A DNA stretch of 64,000 bases, from the NCBI GenBank assembly GCA_022495005.1, contig JAGYXB010001753.1, positions 1,798,001 to 1,862,000 of the forward strand, written 5' to 3'. The translations under genes were made by a program, and so were the position numbers. Below, piece by piece: positions 34,650-46,968 of the stretch (positions are counted from its first letter, which is position 1; each line of letters begins with the position of its first letter). The notes beneath the pieces are model-generated. The model ran no database searches. It saw only the letters and a list, made by a program, of their open reading frames with translations, and was not told where the DNA came from. This DNA comes from Rhyacophila brunnea. Its lineage: Eukaryota; Arthropoda; Insecta; Trichoptera; Rhyacophilidae.

Positions 34650-35382
34650 CCCTCACAACTCCAGCTCACGACGCCTGCATGGCGTTTTTATTTCTGATAG
34701 GTATTCCAATCCGTTGCCTTATTACGTGTACGGAATATTGTACGTGTACTGTTGGCCATGGCACTATTCACCGTGAGATCTTGTATCAGAAAGCGATGGC
34801 GGATGGTCGTATAGCATAGAGATCAAATACAAAATTAAATCGCTTCCCTTGCAAAGGAATCATACACAGTAAACACCGTGTCAATATCACTACTCTGTAA
34901 TTAGATAAACAGCAAATTGCAATACGCACGCCTAAACACCTTGACAGCTTTAACTTGTTAATTCTTAGTGGAAAGACATTCAGTTATTGTACTAATTTAA
35001 AAAAAAAAAACATAATATACTACCACACAATCTAAAAACTAAAAATCAGTTTTCGAATGGTCTATTGAATTGGACGGAACCGGTCCTGATTGGTATTTGA
35101 ATAATATTATATAGAATCAGCGTTGCCACGAAGGCCTGAACAAAAACGATGCATAAGTGCGAGTGAGAAAGTATTCGGCACCCTTATAATCTCTGCGACA
35201 CGCGCTAGAGTTAAGATAAAAGGTTTACAGATGTGTGAGATGATTTGCTGTGGTGTCGCCGCCAAATCTTAGTTTGTTGCGTAACTAAGCGTCAACAACC
35301 TGCGGGCACGTGTTGCTAAAATTGATATTTTTGTGTTAAACATAAAGTCAGTGATTTATTTTTAGTTAATTAAGTAGAAAAG
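34650..35382. other. Unassigned; sequence upstream of the THAP exon
   Basis: No gene recognised. If the exon at 35383 is real, its promoter and 5' untranslated region would lie in the last few hundred bases; I see no clear TATA box or initiator. Confidence 0.35.
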
Positions 35383-35453
35383 ATGGTTCTGTGTGTTGTA
35401 TTAAAATGTGGTAGCCGTACTGATAAGCAAGAAAATGGTATTACGTTTCATAG
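35383..35453 (+). CDS. Candidate first coding exon of a THAP-domain protein
   Basis: ATG at 35383 opens a short frame, MVLCVVLKCGSR...GITFHR, that ends at a splice-donor-like AG/GTAATT (after 35453). The C-x4-C pair followed about 12 residues later by a TFHR step is the N-terminal signature of the THAP zinc finger (C2CH), a DNA-binding fold found in host regulators and in P-element-type transposases. Without splicing the frame stops at the next codon, which supports an intron. I could not find the second exon with the rest of the domain (the second Cys-His pair and the AVPTIF-like end) in the following 2 kb. It may be a real host exon with a long intron, or a piece of a decayed transposon. 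Confidence 0.4.
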
Positions 35454-35774
35454 GTAATTGATACATGTTCGTGATAATTTATTTGTATATTATTATATAT
35501 TTTAATATCTGTGACCTAGTGTTTCTTTAAAACAACTTAAATTGTGGATATCTTTACCCAATGGTTGCATTTTGACCGCTTAAAAATACTATATTACGTA
35601 AAAAAAAATAGAAAATTATATTTTAATTCTGAGCGTCTAGTGCGAGCACTTGCGAAATGGTCTATGGTTTCAAACATTTGTGTACGAATGCGTCCGCTCG
35701 CCCACAAACCAAACGCACGGCACGCAGCTTCATTTAGCAATGCAATGGGTGGCGTCTAGACGTATCTATAGTCT
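35454..35774. other. Unassigned; possible intron
   Basis: AT-rich with no recognised exon. A 71-codon open frame at 35544-35759 has no domain. Confidence 0.3.
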
Positions 35775-35777
35775 AAG

Positions 35778-36296
35778 GTTGCCACCTTAGCGTTTTTCTT
35801 GCCAGATCTAGCATTTTTCGTTGCATCTACGTTGCAAAAAATGCATCTAGCTTATGGCGCTTTTATTAGCGTTTTTTGATGCCTTCAACAGCTTTAAATG
35901 TGCTAGATATTCAGATATTTAATGGATATATATCGGTAACAACAAATTCAAACAATATGCGTATTATTGGCGTTATAGTGAAATAATGGTATCAGATATT
36001 ACAATTTAATGTGTTTCTAGGCATCAGATTATCTTATTATTACTTATCGTAAGTTTGTTAGATGAATTGATTATTTTTGTCAATTTTGAAATGAGTTTCT
36101 GGGAAAATGTTGTGTGATTTTTATAATCACACGTATTTTTTCAATTTTTCCACTTTTTTTCGATAGATAAAAAAGGTGGTACTTATAGAAATTTTATTTT
36201 CACAAAATCTAGCGTTTTTTCTTGCCACATAGCTTGATTTCGTACCCAGCCTGTCATGTTTTTCTCAACGACAGTTGGCAACACTATAGAATAATT
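35778..36296. mobile_element. R4 element, copy 2
   Basis: Left part GGTTGCCACCTTAGCGTTTTT and right part ACAGTTGGCAACACTATAG are inverted ends of the TGTTGCCAAC type. TTGCCAGATCTAGCATTTTTCG repeats inside (35810) and is shared with 29632. No transposase. Confidence 0.6.
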
Positions 36297-38300
36297 AGTA
36301 TATTATGGTGTTTTATATTAATTAATATACACCTTGTTGCAATATAGGGAGAATTGAGTTTCCAACCGTATATCATGGTCTATCAGCAAGTCGAGGTCAA
36401 TGTACGTAGGTACCTACAACACCTGGGAAATCCAACAAATTCCGAAATACATAATTATATTGGTTTTTCAATAAATAAACCGATAAATTTTAAACTGGTT
36501 AAAATACCTAATTGAAGCGGGGCGTTTTAATGGTCTCGCTATGTAATTGTAAAAAAATCGTCTAGTTTTTACATTTACACGGAGCCATTACCTACAGTGG
36601 CTTCAATGATAAGTATGGCCAATTTCAAAGCAACGCGCTTGACAGAAGAACGGGGGGTTATCGACCCCTGCTCGAAATTCTCGGTTGGGCGGTGGACCGG
36701 GACGATCGGGCGACGTTTCGGCGACCTTTCCCGCGCCGCAAGGTCGCCGACGCCTGCCGAGTGAACGCACTCGCGTCTGCAAGTCTGCAGGATTCTCTCC
36801 GAAGGATGTGGCACCATACTTAAGGGGTACTTAGGGTACTTACTACTAAGCGTTTTTTCCTCGAATACCTACCATGGGTACAGAACAGTGTACCCACCAC
36901 TACGTTATGGTCACGTAGAGCCCAGGTGCCGTATAACAACAGTAAAGGTTACATTAAATTATTGTAGGTACGTATTGCATTTCGCCGCATCACAGCTCAC
37001 CGTCAGCTGCCGTACAGGAAAGGGCCGTATGGCAGTGAGATCAAAAAATTACGCATGTTTGTGGATCATTGCAGACAGGAAAGGCAGTGCTCGAAATGGA
37101 AAATTTTACGAACAGGAACGCTCGATAATTTTCGAAAAAATTGTAATATTAGATATAATAATATCTGTAACATAAAAATATCTCTCAATAATGTACTTTT
37201 TTCATCATCATCTTCGCCCAACACGCTATTGGCTATAACAATCAGTGGTAACATACAAATATATAATCATTTTAGTTTAAGAAATCGTTTTCTAAAAAAT
37301 ACATTATTAATAGGTACTTATTAACATTAATAATTATATAAATATAAATACCTAAATATATATGAATCTAATTGTAGTGGGAAACATTATTAAATACATG
37401 AAATAATAGACAAACAATTTCCCATTGGTTTCCTCAGTAGTTTGAATAAAAATATGCAACTAGGAGTGAATATAAATATGAGTGAAGATACCTTGGTTAA
37501 AACAAAATTCATACCGCTTTATTCAAAGCTCTGATTTTTCGTAAATTTGAAATATTTTGATGTAAACTATTTTTTAATTAAATTAAAATCCATCGTATAC
37601 GAAAAAGCAAAGGCATGGTTTTTAATTTACCTTTAATCTACCTTCTTATATTTATCGCTCTGTTGACCATTCCTTATAACGTGTTTTATTAGTGCCAATC
37701 TATGTAAATTAATCCCGCCCTTAGACTATAGAGAGACCGCCACTGTTTAGGGGGCGAGGAAAACATACCTTACTCCTAAGCTTTCTTATGCATTTACTTT
37801 ACAATCTTTACATTAATTTAAGTATAAAACGCTGGTGTGTTTATATTTTAGTGGTCCAACGGCTGTACAAATAAATACGTTTGGCGGGTTGCCATCCGTG
37901 CGTAATTTGTTTGTTATTATTTGATTTCACCAACCCCTCAAATCGAAATCACAATTGGTGTTCTCAACCTTTTGTGTAAGCACTCCCAGGGTGAGACAAA
38001 AAGAGGTACGTAAGTGTGAAGTGTGAACCGACTACATGTATTGTGCATTAATTCTGCAATCCGATGTGGATCTTGGACACCTTGCAAAGATTTGTTTCGT
38101 AACATTTTTTTTATGAATAACGGATGTTAGCCAATGGGGTTGGATGTTAGTGTGTACTGGTGAACCAACATGTCCATCAACATTCAACATCGTCAACAAT
38201 CAATAATTTATAATACATACACACAGACAGGTGTAGTTGGCAAATTATATAAAATAATGAAGATATTATTTTAATACGTATTAAGCAATGACACATGTCA
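36297..38300. other. Unassigned, with a GC-rich island at about 36640-36800
   Basis: The island is dense in CpG (CGATCGGGCGACGTTTCGGCG) in otherwise AT-rich DNA. It could be a promoter region or a foreign insertion. No coding frame with a recognisable domain crosses it. Nothing else recognised in this stretch. Confidence 0.3.
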
Positions 38301-38307
38301 TTGGTGC

Positions 38308-39122
38308 TAAGGGCGGACGTGCTCAGCGTGGGTCAAAATGGAGCTTTTATTCTATTTTCAAAGCATGATCCTGGACATTCCTTAAACGTTGTAGATAATC
38401 GAAACTAACCTAACCGAATTTTTTTTTTTTTTTTAAACGGTACATGTTCAAACACGCGCGTTATCATGATCTTACTCCCTACTTCAGTTTTAGTTTGTCA
38501 ATTTATGGCTACGGCCGTATGTTGTAGCTTAACCACTGGGGAATGCCAAAAGAAATGGCGTATTTCAAAAAACACTACCTTATTCTTAGGTCAATAATTA
38601 TTATAAAGCAATCATTATTCGTAGGATGTTTATCACACTTGAATGGTCAAAGACATAGCTTATAATTAGTATATTTAGAATCATCTTCAAATGTGTTAAT
38701 CTTGCCCATTTTTTGAATAATTAAATGCCTAATTCTTGTCAAATTTGGGATCACAGAGATTATCAATATAATTTTTTATCGTAAATATTTCACTATAATA
38801 ATGTCGACATAAATTATACTGATGGTTTTATAAATGCGTTTAAAAATTAATAAATGTAAAAAATCTTAACACCACTGCACATTTATGTACTGAAATATGA
38901 CTATATTCTAAAACATTAGAGCGAGAAGTTTAAAAGAATACTATTTTATGTAATAAAAATACTTTATGCAGTCATCAAATGTTTAAGATAAATATAAAGG
39001 ATAATAAGGCTTCAAAATTATATAAATAGATTATCTACAACGTTTAAGGAATGTCCAGGATCATGCTTTGAAAATAGATTAAAAGCTCCATTTTGACCTA
39101 CGCTGAGCATGTCCCCCCTTAA
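38308..39122. mobile_element. TTAA-flanked foldback element, copy 1
   Basis: Left end TAAGGGCGGACGTGCTC and right end GAGCATGTCCCCCCTTAA, with extended arm pairing (CATGATCCTGGACATTCCTTAAACGTTGTAGATAATC near the left end and its complement near the right end). The left arm lacks about 500 bp relative to copy 2. The centre has a poly-T run next to AAACGGTACATG. TTAA at the edge is the target of piggyBac-type elements, but no transposase is seen. Confidence 0.7.
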
Positions 39123-41439
39123 GGCAATTAAAATGTATTTTTATTAAGAAGGTAAGGTTTAAATAAATGCCTATAGAGCGAAATCTTTACGGTAATAGGC
39201 GGCGACTTGGAGAACCACATCCCCTCCTCACACGTTTCAGTACTTTCAATACTTCGAAATTGAAAACCATAGACAAAATACAATGCAAGCGCCGCCGCCA
39301 GGTCTCACGTTAAAGATTTCGCAGTCTACTATGGAGTCTTCGCTACTGATATAATATTAATAAGTAATATTATATCTGTGTGAAACAACATCTACCTAGA
39401 ACTAACCCTATCTTTGGGAAGATTCACGAAACATCACTGTGTGAATGAATCAATACTAAATTGAAATATTTAGCATACAAGCAATATAGTTTACGACGAA
39501 CCAACGCAGTTTAAAACAACATCCCCGTAATATGAACGAGTTAATAATATAATACAACGTAATGAAATATTAGAAATTAGATCTTACAATTTGAACGTAG
39601 GCATCTCGTGGGAATACGCCATTCATTATTCTCTTATCAATGAATCCCATCTGTATGTGGAAGGCCTAGTTAAAGTAACCACAATGTATTACATTATTAG
39701 TTATTGTACCTAGGTACCATTTAGAAACAATGACTTCTTTACAAACGAATCTCACGGTGATTAAAATAATATTATATACCTATGTGTACTTCCGAGCCAG
39801 TGCGTCAAGTCGTTTTTTTAGAAATGAGTTAGGTTCTTTTCAACCTGAATTAATCAAAATCATAAAGCCGTATGCCCGTTAACATTAAAAGTGTTCTTAT
39901 AGGTATTTGGACATGAAACAGATATGATGGTGCCAGTCGGGCGAAGCCATATTTTTCACTGTATTTAATTTAACTAATACGACCACTGACCACAGTCACA
40001 AGCGGTTGGTAACCACACGCCGCGGACTGCATCCCCCGTAATGTTTGTACGGGGAGCCCGTGAACGCTTCGTTACGGCAGAACTGCGCACTTCCCCACGT
40101 GCATTCGATATGGCCAGACACTCCGCGCATTATATCATAACAATTAACACCCGCTGCAACTATAATCATTCCTACGAGTACCTATCAGTAAAAATACTAT
40201 ATGTATTAGGTATTTAATTGCTAATTAAATGCAGGGAGGTATTAACACGGCGGTACCTAGTGGGCTACGAATTTCTATGAAAAAATCAAACCTTAAAAAC
40301 ATATTTTATTTTTGTATAATCATAAAAACTTGTACTTACCTACTTCGGTTAAGTATTTCACAATATTGTTTCCAAGAGATGGAAGTGTGTGTACAATATC
40401 GTGGGTATTCTGCGAATAAGCATTAAGTCAAAAATACTAGTTTTGAGATAATCGAGTTTGAAAGTTTGTACGGTCTTCACTTGTTTTATATGTAGGTATA
40501 ACAGGCAAATTCCTTTCTGCGATATTGCTTTGAGTATGACTTAGTGCAGTTTCGCACGCAGAATTTTGTGAATATAGCCTGAGAATGAGAGAAGCAAACG
40601 CACTAAGTCCCTTTAGTGCCTTTTCTCTGAATTGGTGTATGTCTTTTTGACTTATAACATAAATTATCTTAGCCAGTTTTATAGATATGACTGTGTGTGT
40701 TTTTGTACACTATAGAGCGTACTCTTAATAAGATTACCTCATCATTAAGTCAAAACAGCAAAATATTCAATTCAAGCAACAAGACAGTCGACTGGGGTGG
40801 GGTTACCGCAACACTGCGGGACATACCTAATCGGTAAAAGCACACAATAAATCTTATCTAAATCGGTACTTAATCTAAAAGGTATCCCTTATTTATTGAG
40901 AGAAAAACATCCCTTGCAATATAACATAATACTGTGGGAATTTGGTCAGTTATTGACGGACATTATATTGATTCACATATTATAGCTAATACATTCTAAT
41001 CTAATGAGTAATGGATTTAAGTTTTGTACTATTCTATTTAGCTACTATTGGTTTGGTTGGTATTTAGGTACAAAACTTAAATTCATTAGAATTTAAATTC
41101 AAATTCCATCAAGTACCTTCGGTCGATAGTAATAATAAATAATATTTCATAATCATGACACCACCCTCCGGCAGTTACTTTTCGCTAAGGCCAAATGCTA
41201 CCTACCCAATGACTACCTACCCAATTAAAGTGTTAAAACGTATCGATTCAAACGCTCGCCATTGCAGTTTACAGACTTGCATAATATGTTTTAAATCCCA
41301 TTTTAAAATGCGATGCCCCAATTCCGCGTTATCGATAAAACAAGAGTGTCGCAACCGACAACACATGGCCGACGCGCCGATAGACCGACCGATTTTCCGC
41401 GTTTTTTGTACATTACATGAGAACATGGCACAATCATAA
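39123..41439. other. Unassigned AT-rich DNA
   Basis: A GC-richer patch at about 40000-40110 and a small imperfect inverted repeat at about 41000-41090 (GGATTTAAGTTTTGTAC and its relative TACAAAACTTAAATTC) were the only structures noticed. Open frames at 40229-40426 and 41155-41439 show no domain. Confidence 0.35.
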
Positions 41440-43310
41440 TCTCTATATATATAAAAATCTCGTGTCACGATGTTTGTGGTCGAACTCCTCCGAAATGGCT
41501 TGACCGATTTTTATGAATTTTTTTATGTATATTTGTTAGGTATGAGAATAGGTCAACAAGTATAATATTTCATACCGCTAGGTGATTAGGGTATCTCTAT
41601 CCAGAAAAAAATTCTTTATTTTTTTGAGAATTTTTTTTTTGTATTTTTTTTATTATTTGGCATAAAAAAATACCCATAACCTCAAATTTTCACTTTCCTA
41701 CCCCCGTCCTCCCATTTTTTAATCGCGATTTTATTATTTTTGTATGAACAAATTTAACTGTCGTTCGTATTTCAAACAGAACGAAATTATTTATGTTGTT
41801 GAATGACAGATGACACTACGTCCGAGAAGAATTCAAGAGAAGCGTCGCGTCATTTTGACATTTCATTCGGCAAATCACAACGCAGTGCGTGCAAAATTTT
41901 GTACGATTTATTTTAGTTTATCTATTTTTATGTGCGTGTATTACAGTGCACAATGCCAGCAAGACGCAAGGGAGGCCATTTGGGCCGTCGAACGAATAAA
42001 GCAACAAACATGCGAAATAGTAGAGTAGAAAGAACAAATCCAACAAGATAACAAAAACGTGCGTGTAAGCATGTCGCAATTGCGTGCATCTCAATCACAA
42101 GAGGCACGAGGTGAACGAAATCAACAACGACAATTGGAACGGAGCCAAGCGCGCCGGTTCGTAGTTAATACACGCAGAGCAAATGACCGACAACGCCAAC
42201 AAGTACATCGAACATTTACATCCACTTCGTTCCTTTGTCTCGCATTCGAGTACGAGCCACATATTGAATATTCCGCTCATCCGAAAGTGCTGATTGGTGC
42301 TATGGACAAAGAATGTCCCCACTGTCATGCGCTCAAATTCAAACATGAGTCAGCCGGGATGTGTTGCGCATCAGGAAAAGTGCAACTACCAGAAATTGAG
42401 ATACCACCAGAACCATTGAACAGCTGGCTCATTGGCACGGTTCCAGATTCAAACCTGTTCCTGAAGTCCATTCGCACATTCAATTCATGCTTCCAAATGA
42501 CTTCGTCCGGAGCAACAGAAATAGTTCACAATACTGCGGCAAATGGTCAACAATTCCATTCTACGTTCAAAATCAAAGGTGAAGTATACCACAAAGTAGG
42601 CTCATTGCTGCTAATGCCAAACGAACCACATACATTTTTACAAATCTACTCCATGGGCGCGGCGGAGAGGACATCAATCATGTGGATGCACGTTGCGGCT
42701 ACAATAGCCTCAATTCGCCTAATGCCAGGCGCATCGTCGGCGAACTGGACGCCCTGTTGAATGAGTACAATGAATTATTGAAATTCTTCAAAGCACACAT
42801 GCACGAATTGCAAAGTGACAATCACGCCATTGTCATCAATCCTGATAAAAGACCAGCTGGAGAGCACGTGCGTCGATTCAATGCACCTGTTGTTGACGAC
42901 ATTGCTGGAATCATGGTTGGCGACCGCACATCGACGCGAGAAATCGTGATTCGAAGAAGAAACAATAATCTGGAGTTCATCGCTGACACACACCGTTCAT
43001 ACGACGCCCTCCAATATCCGCTAATTTTCTGGAAGGGACAAGACGGATATTGCATAAACATTAAACAACGAGATCCCGTCACAGGTAATTCATTCATTAT
43101 GAACATCATTAGTCATTTTGAATTGAGAAAATGAATGGTTGATGTTTTTTTGTTTTTATCGGCGGTCATCGTCTACAGTGCTATATTCCTCTTTCTGTCA
43201 TAGATCCCATCCCCACACACTTACGATACATTCGTTACTTTTTATTTAACAACCAAAATATTCACTAGAAATAATTTATATGGCAGAACAACGTTTGCCT
43301 GGTCAGCTAG
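41440..43310 (+). mobile_element. Helitron, internally deleted
   Basis: The 5' end TCTCTATATATATAAAAATC follows an A (41439). The 3' end is CTAG (43307-43310) followed by T, so it fits insertion between A and T with 5'-TC and 3'-CTRR ends. About 10 bp before the end is the hairpin GGCAGAAC/GTTTGCC. The element keeps the N-terminal part of the Helitron protein but lacks the HUH replication initiator and the helicase. At 1871 bp it is far shorter than an autonomous copy. Confidence 0.9.
42059..43134 (+). pseudogene. Helitron RepHel N-terminal region, frameshifted and truncated
   Basis: The first frame (42059-42760) carries a cysteine-rich segment with CPHCHALKFKHES and GMCCASGKV, the conserved N-terminal zinc-finger-like region of Helitron proteins. 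The second frame, open through 43134, carries the N-terminal replication-initiator-associated domain: DARCGYNSLN, NPDKRPAGEHVRRFNAP, DTHRSYDALQYPLIFWKGQDG and RDPVTG. The switch from first to second frame is near 42655, in a GGGCGCGGCGG stretch, and looks like a one-base indel. Sequence downstream of RDPVTG, where the HUH nickase and Pif1-like helicase belong, is gone. A further broken frame at 41810-42028 lies upstream. Known role of the intact protein: rolling-circle transposition. Confidence 0.85.
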
Positions 43311-44426
43311 TAATTACATATAAATTGTGCTGTTAAAATCACAATTGTTTATTTTGTTCAATGCGATCAGGTCTGGATTTGTCTCAGAGTAAAATTAAGC
43401 ACAGCCCAAGTGACCTTAATTGGAAGGGACGCCGAAGAATTGACAAAGGTAAAATCCTTTTTTCCAGATTATCACGAATTAAAAATCATTGGTCAACATC
43501 AATTACGTTCACCGTTGCCGTATGTTTGCGTAGTAAGATAAAAATGCCGGTAGATTATCCGTAAAAGAGAGAGCAATAATTATTAATAATAGCTCGTTGT
43601 CCCAGTCTGCTTGTCCTCTTATGTATTAAACAGTGAAATTTAATGTTGTAAGTATGTAATACTCCTATATTAAATCGAACGCGACACCGGTGTCCCGTCT
43701 GAAACGGGCCTTAAGCATGTTTACGCTAATGAGATGATATTATATTGTTCTATATTATTCTCTGAATGGGGGCGGTAGTCCGAAAACGTTTGGAAAGCTC
43801 TGCTTTATAGTTTGTTTGGTATGTAAGATCATTGGTACACTAAGAATGCAGTACGCGGTATCTACCTACTGTGCATATAATAATTCGTGAATAATTGTTG
43901 TTTATTTGCTATTAATCAACACGAACAGGATTATGTAATCTATTAAAATATCGGTTCCGGGAAATATATCACCTTGAAATTACAGGTAATCGCTAGCCAT
44001 GTGAGTCGAAATACAAACAATAACATTGCCCGGCGTTTGTTTATTTAAGTATGTATTTATCTATAACTGAAAAAAAAATAACAGAAAATGTCCAATCACT
44101 TGTGTGCGCATATCGTGTTTGTAAAATTATAAAATATTTATTCATTATTTTATCACGATCCGACACTGTTTTGAATCCGTGAGCAGTGGCGAATATTTCT
44201 TACCTATTTATAAAAAGGCAATTATTTCGAAACTACCCTTAATAAAAATAAATTTTATATCGCATTATAATAATACTAGTAACGGACCAACAGGGGGGCA
44301 TCAATACTGTTAATGCTGTGATTACATTATGATCACGTCACGTGCGATCACATGCTGGTACGGCGAAAATTTAGTCTCTGGTTTCGTCATTCCGCAGAAT
44401 ATTTTGAATGACTATAATGTGTAAAT
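43311..44426. other. Unassigned
   Basis: Nothing recognised. Confidence 0.4.
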
Positions 44427-44895
44427 GGTGTTTGTTAGTTTTTTTTAAATCCAATTAAACACTGCCGAATCCAAGCCATAGAAGATAACAGTAAAAAAAT
44501 ATTCATTTATCTTTAAAATATCTAAAATTATGCCATTTAACGATATTTAATTTTAGATAGTTTATAGATAGAAGAATATTTTTTTATCAATTATGGTTTA
44601 ATTTAAGCAGGGCTTAGTGCATTTTAATAAACGAACCAACACCTCCGGTAATATGTATTATCAATTCAACGAAAACAAATAAGTATGACTGAAAAAGTGT
44701 GCACTATTTTTGTCGTATATCCCATAGCATAGGTAGGTACTTAATGTTGTTGGGGCACGCTTTTATTGAATTTTAAAAACTAACCAGAACCATCTGCAAA
44801 TTGTAGTCTTAGTTCAATGAAAACAAATAAGTATGACTGCCAAAGTTTAGTGTGCACTGTTTTTAACAGCCTACCTCCACCCCACGCCATCGCTA
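44427..44895. repeat. Dispersed repeat R7, copy 2, with foldback
   Basis: 44427-44642 pairs with itself (GGTGTTTGTTAGTTTTTTTT at the left and AACGAACCAACACC at the right, plus inner ATCTAAAAT words). The remainder matches the flanks of 10728-11345, including two GTGTGCACT words. Confidence 0.5.
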
Positions 44896-45071
44896 CGTAT
44901 ATACTACAGAAAACACTACCCTTTACCTACCTGTCACTGCAATTAAGTAGTATTCTGTATCATTAACAAAAATCACTGCAGAGAAAAGATGTTGAAAACA
45001 ACCTCCTATAAAGAAGGAGCCTTTATAATTATAAATGTATGAAATTGAAGCAGCAACAAAGGAGACTCATG

Positions 45072-45377
45072 TGGGTCTATTCTATGCTTATCGACCGCTA
45101 AAGTGATAAAGTGAAAAATATTATCAAACTTAGGGTAGGTTTGTATCAAAATATTAGCACTTATTGTAACAATTACACGTAGCCGGTTTTTATTGTTGCA
45201 ATAAGTGCTAAATTTTAACAGCACCTATCTTGCTGCTGTTAAAATATCCTACTTATTGCAACAATAAAAACCGGCTTCGTGTAATTGTTACAATAAGTGC
45301 TAATATTTTGATACAAACCTACCCTAAGTTTGATACTATTTATCAATTTAGTGTTCGATAAGTATAGAATAGACCCA
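45072..45377. mobile_element. Foldback MITE, 306 bp, copy 2
   Basis: Same length and near-identical sequence to 12242-12547, flanked by ATG on both sides (45069-45071, 45378-45380). The arms pair over about 148 bp around a short loop near 45222-45232. Confidence 0.85.
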
Positions 45378-45402
45378 ATGGGCTACTTATTAAGGCTTAT
45401 AT

Positions 45403-45700
45403 TTCAGTTGAGGCACGGTCTAAAAATATCGTGGCTAGGCGATGCGCGGATTGTGCAAGTGACGCGTGCCGAACGAAATATAATTTGTCATAAAGATCCA
45501 ACATGCGTACATTTAATGTTATGTTTATTGTTATATTACTAATAGTATATTAATTGACATGTTCTCTTTGTACATACGTGAAGTTTTTTAGTCATCTTTA
45601 CACGATTTAAGAATATTTTCGCCCGACGCCGTGACAAAACAAATCGACGTGCGGACACCTTGACTATCAGTCTCCGATTGGCGACTAGTGAGAAACTTCG
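45403..45700 (+). repeat. Dispersed repeat R5, plus copy
   Basis: Matches the reverse complement of 58254-58570, sharing AGTCTCCGATTGGCGA, GGCACGGTCTAAA, GCGATGCGCGGATTGTGCAA-like and AATCGACGTG words. Confidence 0.65.
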
Positions 45701-46960
45701 TCTCACCTACTGTTGAAAATTATTTGCCGTTTCACTGAAGTACGCTCTTAAGTTGGCTACAAGTCAATCTCGCAAATTTTCTAACAGGGGTGCATTCAGA
45801 TATAAACTTTTCAAAGTTCTGCAAGTCTAATAATGAAGCTTGAAAAATGTAATATTCTAACACCTAAGTAGGTATATTGATAATTTTGTGTTTTAAAAAA
45901 TATTCATTATGGGAAAACCAACGTTGGAAATAATATCTACACCATTTTAAATAATATGACAAGTTTATTATACAGTAAAGATGCCGTTCACAGAGAATCG
46001 GTGTATTGTGAATTTAAAAAAACCAATGATACACTTTTTAAAGATAATACATAGTATTTCAACTGCTAATCCCGGCTGATGACGACGATTAATTATAAAT
46101 AAGATAATATTTAAAAAAAAAATGAATTAACTATAATTGAAACCTCCGAAATAACAAACATAATAATTATATTACAATCTAATTAAATTCTAAATTATTG
46201 ATAAAGGGGTATTTAATTTAAATTCTAGAATAATGTTTCATCGTATGGTACCTTTGAACATGGTAAATATAATAATATGTGTTTTTTTTTACAAGTAGGT
46301 ACCGAAAGTTTTGCCTATTAAATTATGAATTCGCCCCTGCCACTAATTTCATAGAACACTTTATTTCAAATATCAAAATAACACTGTTTATTTGTTGTAT
46401 AGAAACTGGAAAATATGACGAACTGTCATTTGCTTCAGATACCAAAGAAAGTTCTATCTTCCATATATGTGTCGCTACATTTCAAAATCAGCCAAGTCCA
46501 CCTTTAGGTATTTTTGACTTTTTTATGAATTGCTGAAGAACTACTGCTTTATAACATTTCTGCATTATCAAAATGTGGAATTTATTAATTTTAAATATTC
46601 TATATACGAAATACATAATATAAACTTTCACCCTTGTGACTGTATATTTGAGAAAACAAAAAACTGTTTTTCTCTTATTCACCTATTATGGAGTTGGCTG
46701 ATTTTGAAATCTTGCGAAACATATGTAATATCTTCACCGTGGAGCGATTCTACAATTTTATACTCTCTGATAGATCAACCCACGTGTTGTAAAGTATTTT
46801 TTTAAAATCATACAATTATTATCTGCCAACCCAATTCCATAAGAAGACAAAGAATTACATACATATTTTGCAATAATGGCGACTGATATTTTTATTTACT
46901 TGTAGGGCACAACTCTATAATATGCATACAGTATTTATATTTAACTAAGTAGGTATGTAT
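45701..46960. other. Unassigned
   Basis: Open frames at 46279-46536, 46488-46682 (minus) and 46530-46805 overlap one another and show no domain. Nothing else recognised. Confidence 0.35.
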
Positions 46961-46968
46961 TACTATAC

